From assembly GCA_026785865.1 (NCBI GenBank), contig JAJAZG010000182.1, forward strand, positions 1-7,351: a stretch of DNA of 7,351 nucleotides, in the 5' to 3' direction. The position numbers and the translations under genes are program-made. Every line of letters begins with the position of its first letter. Position 1 is the first letter of the stretch. Origin of the DNA: Pseudanabaena sp. CAN_BIN31 (GTDB lineage Bacteria; Cyanobacteriota; Cyanobacteriia; Pseudanabaenales; Pseudanabaenaceae). The notes under the pieces are model-generated. The model searched no databases. It worked only from the letters and a program-made list of their open reading frames with translations, and had not been told where the DNA came from. Positions 1-5,255 of this stretch are shown here, in pieces.

Positions 1-280
1 CGCCGATGGTGACGATGCCTAGATAGTCTTCGCGCAATTTTAAGGCGGTGCTACCGATAATTATGCCTAGTAAACCTGCGATCGCCGATGCTATTAAAAA
101 AGCGAAGAACCAAGGCACACCATTGAGAGTCAGCAATACCGTTGTATAGGCTCCGACCGTCATAAACGCGACATGACCAAAGTTAACTAATCCTGCAAAT
201 CCCCATTGCAGATTTAGCCCTAGACTAAACAGCGCAAAGATGGCTGCATTAATGAAAAGTGTGGTGATGTATTCGATCAT
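1..280 (-). CDS. Branched-chain/neutral amino-acid ABC transporter permease, LivM type (5' part; rest beyond window)
   Basis: Seen: an open frame of 93 codons runs from ATG (280-278) to the window edge with no stop. It is strongly hydrophobic with two to three membrane segments. The motif LGLNLQWGFAGLVNFGHVAF (residues 20-39), then GAYTTVLL and, near the edge, STALKLREDYLGIVTIG, are the conserved N-terminal blocks of the LivM subfamily (usual form GLNL..GYAGLLSLGHAAF and PALRLRGDYLAIVTLG). LivH-type subunits lack the RLRGDYLAI block. Known: LivM pairs with LivH as the inner-membrane channel of HAAT-family importers; in cyanobacteria such subunits belong to the Nat neutral amino-acid system or to urea (Urt) uptake. 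The QWGF.GL.NFGHVAFM wording looks Nat-like rather than UrtC, but the substrate is inferred. No clear Shine-Dalgarno precedes the ATG. The gene is divergent from the kinase gene. Confidence 0.88.
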   Translation of the reverse strand, partial: MIEYITTLFINAAIFALFSLGLNLQWGFAGLVNFGHVAFMTVGAYTTVLLTLNGVPWFFAFLIASAIAGLLGIIIGSTALKLREDYLGIVTIG

Positions 281-290
281 GAAGTTAATT

Positions 291-309
291 GACTGCGCTA
301 GCGATGTAT
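291..309 (+). repeat. Left copy of a 19-bp imperfect direct repeat flanking the hairpin
   Basis: GACTGCGCTAGCGATGTAT here matches GACTGCACTAGCGATATAT at 377-395 at 17 of 19 positions, in the same orientation. The similarity stops abruptly on both sides. The two copies bracket the long hairpin at 318-373. This copy sits 11-29 bp upstream of the permease ATG, so it may overlap that gene's promoter or leader. Confidence 0.7.
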
Positions 310-317
310 GGCAAATC

Positions 318-373
318 AACCCAAAAAAAAGATAAAGGCGGCGCTAAGCGCCGCCTTTATCTTTTTTTGGGTT
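318..373. terminator. Long near-perfect inverted repeat, bidirectional terminator-like hairpin in a divergent intergenic region
   Basis: Arms 318-344 and 348-373 pair completely around a 3-base loop (TAA), apart from one bulged A: the left arm has 8 A, the right 7 T. The core is the GC-rich GGCGGCGC/GCGCCGCC, followed by TTTATC and a run of T, so each strand looks like an intrinsic terminator (A-tract, GC stem, T-tract). Its place is odd: the genes on either side point away from it, so it cannot end either one. It may insulate divergent promoters, end a small unannotated transcript, or be a copy of a mobile palindromic repeat. Shape is certain; function is inferred. Confidence 0.65.
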
Positions 374-376
374 TAC

Positions 377-395
377 GACTGCACTAGCGATATAT
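377..395 (+). repeat. Right copy of the 19-bp imperfect direct repeat flanking the hairpin
   Basis: GACTGCACTAGCGATATAT differs from the left copy (291-309) at two positions, both G/A. It lies 44-62 bp upstream of the kinase start. It ends in the AT-rich string TATATTAAG (391-399), the only -10-like sequence seen ahead of that gene; no convincing -35 is placed at 16-18 bp. Confidence 0.65.
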
Positions 396-438
396 TAAGT
401 CTAGACTGGTAGTTAGTGAAAGGCTATTTGAAAAGACC

Positions 439-2457
439 ATGCGTCTATGCATTAATCCCACTTGCTCGATCCCCGATCATCCTGATAATGACAGTTACCC
501 AACTTGTCAAGGATGTGGCTCGCAATTATTGATTGATGGTGTTTATACAGTCACCAAATTATTAAGCGATGCTGGTGGCTTTGGGGTGATATATGAAGCG
601 ATCAATCCCACAGGCAAAGCAAAAATCTTGAAGGTTCTTAAGCAAGATTTGAATGAAGATAGCAAGGCGGTGTCTTTGTTTCAGCAAGAAGCTTATGTAT
701 TAGGACAGATCGAACATGCGGGGATACCAAAGATTGAAAACTATGTGCATCACGATCTTGAAAACGGGACGATGTTGCATGGAATTATCATGCAAAAAAT
801 CGAGGGGCTGAACCTCGAACAATGGATCAATCAACGCGATCGCCAGCCGATCGCTCAAAAACGGGCGATCGCATGGCTACGACAATTGGTGGATATTCTG
901 GCGCTAGTTCATCGCAATAGATATTTGCATCGTGATATTAAACCCGCAAATATTATGTTGTCGCCTTCGGGGCAGTTAGTTTTAATTGATTTTGGGACAG
1001 CCCGTGAAGCCACACATACCTATCTTGCCAAGATTGGCGGTGTGCAGGGAGTTACCAGTATTTGTTCGGTTGGCTATACTCCTCCCGAACAAGAAAAGGG
1101 TTTTGCCGTACCGCAGTCGGATTTTTATGCCCTTGGCTGCACGATGATCCATTTGGTGACGGGCAAATATCCCCTTGATACTTACAATCCTAATCGCGAT
1201 CTGTTTGAGTGGCGATCGCACGCTCCTGAAATTTCCGAAGAGTTTGCGGACTTAATTGATGTGATGACGGCGCGGAAGCCTAGCGATCGCCCGATTAATT
1301 GTGAATCGATTTTAAAGGTTCTCAAAGAAATTGAGAAAATTGATAAACTCGCGCCCATTGGCAAAACCAACTCCAAGCGTAAATCGATCAAACAGGCGAT
1401 CAAAGACTCAACCCGCAAGCCGACTTCGCCGATATTGTTGACTGTATCTGTGATGGTTGCCGCCTTTGTGGGATTGGGTATTGGTACAGCGATCAAGGTT
1501 TCGGCGATCGGTAATTTTGAAGAAATTAGTATTCAATTACCAGTATTTCAGCAAAAACGTCTGAATCCGAGTAAATTTTTGCAAGGGCATACCGATACAA
1601 TTCAAAGCGTGGCGCTGAGTCCTGATGGTAAGACGATCGCTAGTGCGAGTGATGACGGAACTGTCAAGCTTTGGGAATTGGCAGGAGATAACGCTAATCC
1701 AGTTAAGGAAATCAAAGATCAAGGCGGATGGGTAAAAGCAGTAGTCTTTTTATCCGATCGCCAGATCATTACCGCAGGTCAAGATAAAAACATCAAAATC
1801 ATTGATATCGCGTCAGGAAAGGTGGTCAAAACCCTGAGTGGTCATACCAATCTGATTAATAGTTTAGCGATCGCCCCTGCGATCAATTTGCTAGTCAGTG
1901 GTAGCTATGACAATACTGTCAATCTTTGGCAAATCTCCACAGGAAAGCTATTGCGATCGCTGAAGGGACATACCGATAAAATTTGGGGTGTGGCAATTTC
2001 GCCCGATGGGAAGCAAGTTGTCAGTGCTAGTCGGGATAAAACCTTACGGATTTGGGATGTCAACACAGGCGAAACTTTAAAAACCTTGACAGGTTCTTTG
2101 GCTGGGGTTACTTGCGTATTGGTCACTCCTAACGGTAAGCAGGTGATTAGTGGTGGGGCAGATAAAGTGATTCGAGTTTGGGATATTACTTCAGGTAAAC
2201 AGGTGTTTACGCTGACTGGGCATGAGGAGGCGATCGGCGCGATCGCGATTACTAGCGATGGAAAGTATTTAGTGAGTGGTAGCAAAGATAGTCCTAATTC
2301 CATTCGTTTATGGAATCTCCAAACTAGATCTTCAATCTTGAATCTAATTGGTCACACGGATCTGGTCACTTCTCTAGTGATTACTCCAGACAATCTTAAA
2401 TTGATTAGTAGCAGTCAAGATAAAAATGTCAATATTTGGGAAATACCGAAGCCTTGA
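439..2457 (+). CDS. Membrane-anchored Ser/Thr protein kinase with N-terminal four-Cys motif and seven WD40 repeats
   Basis: The 672-residue product has four parts. (1) Residues 1-30 carry C4, C9, C23 and C26, the four-cysteine zinc-ribbon-like motif that precedes many cyanobacterial kinases. (2) Residues 36-295 are a Hanks-type kinase with glycine loop LSDAGGFG (42-49), ATP lysine K65, helix-C E84, HRD 164-166 with K168 and N171, DFG 184-186 and GYTPPEQ 212-218. All catalytic residues are present, but the first loop glycine is replaced by D44. (3) A basic linker (305-327) leads to one membrane helix (about 331-350). (4) Residues 381-669 hold seven WD40 repeats (starting near 381, 423, 466, 508, 550, 592, 636), enough for a closed propeller ending at the C-terminus. 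Positive residues before the helix put the kinase inside and the propeller outside the cytoplasm (inference). Repeats 2 and 5 lack the usual GH. Substrate unknown. The ATG leaves the Cys motif intact; no clear Shine-Dalgarno is seen. Confidence 0.95.
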   Translation: MRLCINPTCSIPDHPDNDSYPTCQGCGSQLLIDGVYTVTKLLSDAGGFGVIYEAINPTGKAKILKVLKQDLNEDSKAVSLFQQEAYVLGQIEHAGIPKIENYVHHDLENGTMLHGIIMQKIEGLNLEQWINQRDRQPIAQKRAIAWLRQLVDILALVHRNRYLHRDIKPANIMLSPSGQLVLIDFGTAREATHTYLAKIGGVQGVTSICSVGYTPPEQEKGFAVPQSDFYALGCTMIHLVTGKYPLDTYNPNRDLFEWRSHAPEISEEFADLIDVMTARKPSDRPINCESILKVLKEIEKIDKLAPIGKTNSKRKSIKQAIKDSTRKPTSPILLTVSVMVAAFVGLGIGTAIKVSAIGNFEEISIQLPVFQQKRLNPSKFLQGHTDTIQSVALSPDGKTIASASDDGTVKLWELAGDNANPVKEIKDQGGWVKAVVFLSDRQIITAGQDKNIKIIDIASGKVVKTLSGHTNLINSLAIAPAINLLVSGSYDNTVNLWQISTGKLLRSLKGHTDKIWGVAISPDGKQVVSASRDKTLRIWDVNTGETLKTLTGSLAGVTCVLVTPNGKQVISGGADKVIRVWDITSGKQVFTLTGHEEAIGAIAITSDGKYLVSGSKDSPNSIRLWNLQTRSSILNLIGHTDLVTSLVITPDNLKLISSSQDKNVNIWEIPKP

Positions 2458-2463
2458 GAAAAC

Positions 2464-3804
2464 TTAAAAAATCAAAAAGCGTAAGGTGACATAGATCGCC
2501 GCAACTATAAGCTGCAAAATCATTACAGGAATGCCATAGCGCAAGAAAGTCCTAAACGAAATCCGTCGCCCATACTGTTCCGCTACACCTGCGGCAACAA
2601 TATTTGCAGAAGCACCGACTAAGGTTCCATTACCACCAAGGGTCGCGCCATACATCATCGCGTAGAACAGAGGTAAAACGGTCTCTGGTAACTGCCCTGC
2701 AAAGTCGGGAGAGATAATTTCAGAGCCAGCTAAACCAACATTCACCACATATTGCTTGAGTAAGGGAACCATCGCTACAACGAGGGGAATATTCGGCACA
2801 ACACTGGAGATTAATCCCACAAAAAAGAGTAGCGTAATCGAACCAAGGGCAATATTCTTACCTAAAATCACGGCAAGAAATCCTGACATACTCGCGATCA
2901 CACCAGTTTTTTCGAGTCCGCCAATTAGTACAAAAATACACATGAAGAAAATCAATGTACTCCAATCCACATCTCGTAAAATACTTTGCACGGAGGCGAT
3001 TTTACTGTGATGCGATAGCATTAAAGCGAGGGCGGCTCCCAGTAAAGCAACGGTTGCTGGTGATACAGGAATCGGTAGCATTTCACCAATTACAAAAAAT
3101 ATCAACACAAAGGCGGTGATAACTGCACCAACGAGCAGTGTGCGGGGATGATTGATTGTGGGATGGGGAAGGCGATCAAGATTTTCTAGCTTTTTATTCC
3201 AGATTTTACGAAATAGAAATGGCAGAATAGCAACAATTACGCCCACTGCGATCGCCCCACCGAGACTAAGTTTGAGCAAATAATCCACAAAACTCATATT
3301 GATTGCATCACCAACGATGAAAGTCGCGGGATCGCCAATGATGGTCAATAAACCTGAGCTATTTGCCACAAACACCATCAAAATTAGCAACGGCACAAAA
3401 TCTACGCCGATTTCTTCAGCTATCGGTGGGATGAGAGGTGCAAGCAACATCACGGTTGTAGCATTGGGTAAAACGGCGCAGATGGGTGTGGTAATAGCGA
3501 CAATCCCTAACAACAGGCGATCGCCTCTTCCTTTAGCAAAAATCACCATTTGGGTAGCAAGATACGCAAAGATCTTAGTTGGTTCAAAGGCGCGTACCAT
3601 CACCATCACCCCAAAAAAAAGTCCTAACGGGCCATGACTTTTGCCAATATATCCAATGGCTTCGGGCATGGTCATCACATTCGCCACGATTAGGATCAAA
3701 GCACCCAAAAATGCGGCGATCGTAAAATGTATCCACTCAGTAATCAGTAGAAAGATTACACTGATAAAGGTAACCAGCGACAATATTGCTTGCCAAGTAG
3801 CCAT
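2464..3804 (-). CDS. SLC13/ArsB-type (ion transporter superfamily) permease, substrate unknown
   Basis: A 446-residue, very hydrophobic protein with about 10-12 membrane segments in two related halves. The first half has PNATTV (113-118), LAPLIPPIAEE (121-131) and IIGDPATFIVGDA (155-167); the second has LIGGLEKTGV (293-302), PNIPLVVAMVPL (337-348) and GGNGTLVGASANIVAAG (390-406). These are the paired re-entrant-loop signatures of the CitMHS/ArsB/P-protein branch of the ion transporter superfamily, whose members move arsenite, dicarboxylates, sulfate or Na+ against H+. Length is normal. In many ArsB-like relatives the first loop reads DN.TTV; here it reads PN.TTV, and both loops carry Pro-Asn. 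No arsenic or sulfate gene lies nearby, so the substrate stays open. No Shine-Dalgarno is visible; the 53-bp gap to the upstream gene could hold a promoter. Its stop is 6 bp from the convergent kinase stop. Confidence 0.9.
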   Translation of the reverse strand: MATWQAILSLVTFISVIFLLITEWIHFTIAAFLGALILIVANVMTMPEAIGYIGKSHGPLGLFFGVMVMVRAFEPTKIFAYLATQMVIFAKGRGDRLLLGIVAITTPICAVLPNATTVMLLAPLIPPIAEEIGVDFVPLLILMVFVANSSGLLTIIGDPATFIVGDAINMSFVDYLLKLSLGGAIAVGVIVAILPFLFRKIWNKKLENLDRLPHPTINHPRTLLVGAVITAFVLIFFVIGEMLPIPVSPATVALLGAALALMLSHHSKIASVQSILRDVDWSTLIFFMCIFVLIGGLEKTGVIASMSGFLAVILGKNIALGSITLLFFVGLISSVVPNIPLVVAMVPLLKQYVVNVGLAGSEIISPDFAGQLPETVLPLFYAMMYGATLGGNGTLVGASANIVAAGVAEQYGRRISFRTFLRYGIPVMILQLIVAAIYVTLRFLIF

Positions 3805-3857
3805 TTTTGTTAAATCTGCATAGAAGTCTAGATGTTGTGATTATCTTAGAATAGTAT

Positions 3858-4556
3858 TTAAGTAAGCTGTCGGTAAGCGCTAAAAGGAATTCCTGTACGT
3901 TTTTTGATATCCATGATCGATTTAAACTCGCCACGAAGTTGACGCTCGGCGGCGATCGTGATCGCCGCTTTTGCATCCATACCGATTGCCATCAATTCAT
4001 CGGCAGACATGGAGTTAACTCGCTTCCATGAATAACCTACTTCTTGGCGATAGTCATAGCTAAAGACTACCATTGGTTCAATTTTTTTGAGTGTCGAGTC
4101 AGGAATTTCGAGAATATCGTGGAGTTCTTCAAGACTAGTGAAAATATGTCCTTCACTGCGTAAGGATTCGATATCATTGGCATAAACAATTGGTAAGCCT
4201 AAAACGTTTACCAAATCGTTCTTAGAGCAAGCATTAATATCAACTTTAGGTCGTGTAGCGGCGATCGCCTTAAATAGTTTGGGGTCTTCGGGTAATGGCA
4301 AATTAGCGGGATAAGTCTTGGTTAGGTATTCACGCTTAAGCATAAAAGCAGTGGCAATCTGAGCGATCCAGATCAATGTTGCAAATGAAGATGAAGAGAA
4401 AATAATCGCGATCGCCACCAAGCCAGCACCGACACCAATCCAAATATTTGAGCCAGACTTTACCCCAGCATAGGCGATCGCACCACCGCCCAATGCTGGA
4501 AAAAAAGACCACCAAACCCATGTTGGTGTTTGATCAAACCATGAAGGTTGAGACAT
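3858..4556 (-). CDS. Membrane-anchored helix-hairpin-helix (ComEA-like) protein
   Basis: The 232-residue product starts with two or three hydrophobic segments (about 14-31, 37-53, 57-73), ending in the basic KREYLTK (74-80). Next comes VDINACSKNDLVNVLGLP (105-122) with Ala/Asn-rich and IFTSLEELHDILEI (138-151) stretches, the layout of a ComEA/type II secretion K helix-hairpin-helix domain (VDINTA....L..LPGIG). A second, weaker copy seems to follow at 180-231 (SADELMAIGM, then GEFKSIMDIKKRTGI). HhH pairs of this type bind DNA or act as protein-docking modules. The basic residues after the last helix suggest the HhH part faces the cytoplasm, unlike periplasmic ComEA (inference). The frame stays open to 4739, but that part overlaps the TM2 gene in another frame, so the ATG at 4556, 7 bp after the TM2 stop, is the better start. 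Role unknown. Confidence 0.82.
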   Translation of the reverse strand: MSQPSWFDQTPTWVWWSFFPALGGGAIAYAGVKSGSNIWIGVGAGLVAIAIIFSSSSFATLIWIAQIATAFMLKREYLTKTYPANLPLPEDPKLFKAIAATRPKVDINACSKNDLVNVLGLPIVYANDIESLRSEGHIFTSLEELHDILEIPDSTLKKIEPMVVFSYDYRQEVGYSWKRVNSMSADELMAIGMDAKAAITIAAERQLRGEFKSIMDIKKRTGIPFSAYRQLT

Positions 4557-4563
4557 AATAGTA

Positions 4564-4905
4564 CTAAATATTCTTAAGTAGCTTTTTCCGTTTTTCTTCG
4601 TATTCTTCGGCAGTGATGATCCCATCATCATAAAGTCTTTTGAGATCGCCGAGTGCTGCGGTAGAATCTCTGACCGACCATGTAGCTTCAGCGATCGCGC
4701 CATTAAACCTACGATTAAAGTCCGATTCGGGCATGACAAGAAGGATAATCAGTTCAATAAATGCGGCGAAAGATGGGATACCTGTCCAGCAAAATAATAG
4801 ATACATTATTGCCCAACCAGTTTGTCCTAGATAAAATTTATGCCCTCCAAATGCTCCTAAGAAAAAGCACCAAAGAATTGCCGCAGTTTTCGTTCTCATT
4901 GACAT
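4564..4905 (-). CDS. TM2 domain protein with C-terminal SHOCT domain
   Basis: A 113-residue protein. Residues 6-58 form a TM2 domain: two membrane helices joined by a short turn, with the signature FFLGAFGGHKFYLGQTG (14-30) and a charged residue in helix 2 (E51). Residues 85-111 (LGDLKRLYDDG, IITAEEYEEKRKKLL) are a SHOCT domain, a short helical module found at the ends of many bacterial proteins and thought to mediate oligomerisation. The biochemical function of such proteins is not known. Two ATGs are possible. The first (4905) has GAGAA touching it; the second (4899) sits 7 bp after GAGA, a better ribosome-binding distance, and would give 111 residues. AT-rich GGATAATATAG just upstream could hold a -10. 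It lies 7 bp ahead of the HhH gene and is very likely co-transcribed with it. Confidence 0.9.
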   Translation of the reverse strand: MSMRTKTAAILWCFFLGAFGGHKFYLGQTGWAIMYLLFCWTGIPSFAAFIELIILLVMPESDFNRRFNGAIAEATWSVRDSTAALGDLKRLYDDGIITAEEYEEKRKKLLKNI

Positions 4906-4965
4906 TTCTCTATATTATCCCTTTAATATCTTTATTATTGATATCTTTAAAATGTAATTACAGGC

Positions 4966-5178
4966 TCATCTTACAGGCTTAGAAAGCTTCTTAGCTAGAA
5001 AATATACTATGACGATTCCCAGTTTTGCCTCGAATAAGACTATAGAAATTTGCAGATAAGGATGCAGATCGGGATTGGAGTTGATCGCAAACGCGACCAG
5101 ACCGACCAGAGCAAAAGGTAAAAACCGCAATTTTTTGTCTATGGGTTTTGCGATCAAATCTTTAAGACTAGATATCAT
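4966..5178 (-). CDS. Small membrane protein of unknown function (70 aa)
   Basis: Not recognised as any named family. The 70-residue product has a basic amphipathic start (KDLIAKPIDKKLRF), two hydrophobic segments (about 18-34 and 44-62) split by a polar turn with NSNPDLHP (33-40), and a basic tail KKLSKPVR. Positive charges at both ends suggest both termini are cytoplasmic. The gene is supported by a good Shine-Dalgarno (AAGGA, 6 bp before the ATG) and by its place at the head of the minus-strand series, 60 bp ahead of the TM2 gene. The layout resembles small holin-like or stress-membrane peptides, but nothing specific supports such a role. Confidence 0.65.
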   Translation of the reverse strand: MISSLKDLIAKPIDKKLRFLPFALVGLVAFAINSNPDLHPYLQISIVLFEAKLGIVIVYFLAKKLSKPVR

Positions 5179-5184
5179 TAGGCT

Positions 5185-5189
5185 TCCTT
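5185..5189 (-). promoter_or_regulatory. Shine-Dalgarno for the 70-residue membrane protein
   Basis: On the minus strand AAGGA lies 6 bases before the ATG at 5178. It is one of only two clear Shine-Dalgarno sites in the window and is the main support for this small gene. Confidence 0.65.
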
Positions 5190-5192
5190 AAG

Positions 5193-5221
5193 TTTCGCTT
5201 GGTTGCAAGTCGCGATAGAAT
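5193..5221 (+). promoter_or_regulatory. Candidate promoter of the cystine lyase / protease pair
   Basis: TAGAAT at 5216-5221 matches the sigma-70 -10 consensus at 5 of 6 bases. The 17-bp-spaced -35 (TTTCGC, 5193-5198) is poor. A start near 5228 would give a leader of under 30 bases that contains the AGGAG site. This is weak, position-based evidence. Confidence 0.3.
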
Positions 5222-5244
5222 AAATAATAGCTGAATATTTGATT

Positions 5245-5249
5245 AGGAG
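5245..5249 (+). promoter_or_regulatory. Shine-Dalgarno that decides a TTG start
   Basis: AGGAG at 5245-5249 lies 6 bases before TTG at 5256 but directly touches TTG at 5250. Spacing therefore favours 5256 as the start of the cystine lyase. No ATG or GTG is available in frame before the conserved core. Confidence 0.7.
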
Positions 5250-5255
5250 TTGGTT

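Noticed and set aside
982..2303. Minus-strand open frames inside the kinase gene (982-1221, 1182-1496, 1537-1722, 1905-2303)
   Set aside because: They lie fully opposite a well-supported kinase/WD40 frame, have no recognisable domain and no ribosome site; they are antisense shadows.
1578..2448. Repeating DNA pattern in the 3' half of the kinase gene as a tandem DNA repeat
   Set aside because: The periodicity of about 126 bases reflects the seven WD40 protein repeats; the units are diverged at DNA level, so no recent DNA amplification is indicated.
2756..3823. Plus-strand open frames opposite the permease (2756-3010, 3299-3637, 3641-3823)
   Set aside because: Antisense shadows of a gene with clear superfamily motifs; their peptides show no domain.
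3737..3976. 79-residue minus-strand frame across the HhH/permease junction
   Set aside because: It overlaps the ends of two supported genes in a different frame and has no motif or ribosome site.
4557..4739. Extended N-terminus for the HhH protein starting at 4739
   Set aside because: This stretch overlaps the TM2/SHOCT gene in another frame, and its peptide (Ser/Lys-rich, no motif) looks like an out-of-frame translation. The ATG at 4556 gives a sensible membrane N-terminus.
4640..4982. Plus-strand frames opposite the TM2 gene (4640-4834, 4761-4982)
   Set aside because: Antisense to a gene with clear TM2 and SHOCT motifs; no Shine-Dalgarno or family similarity.
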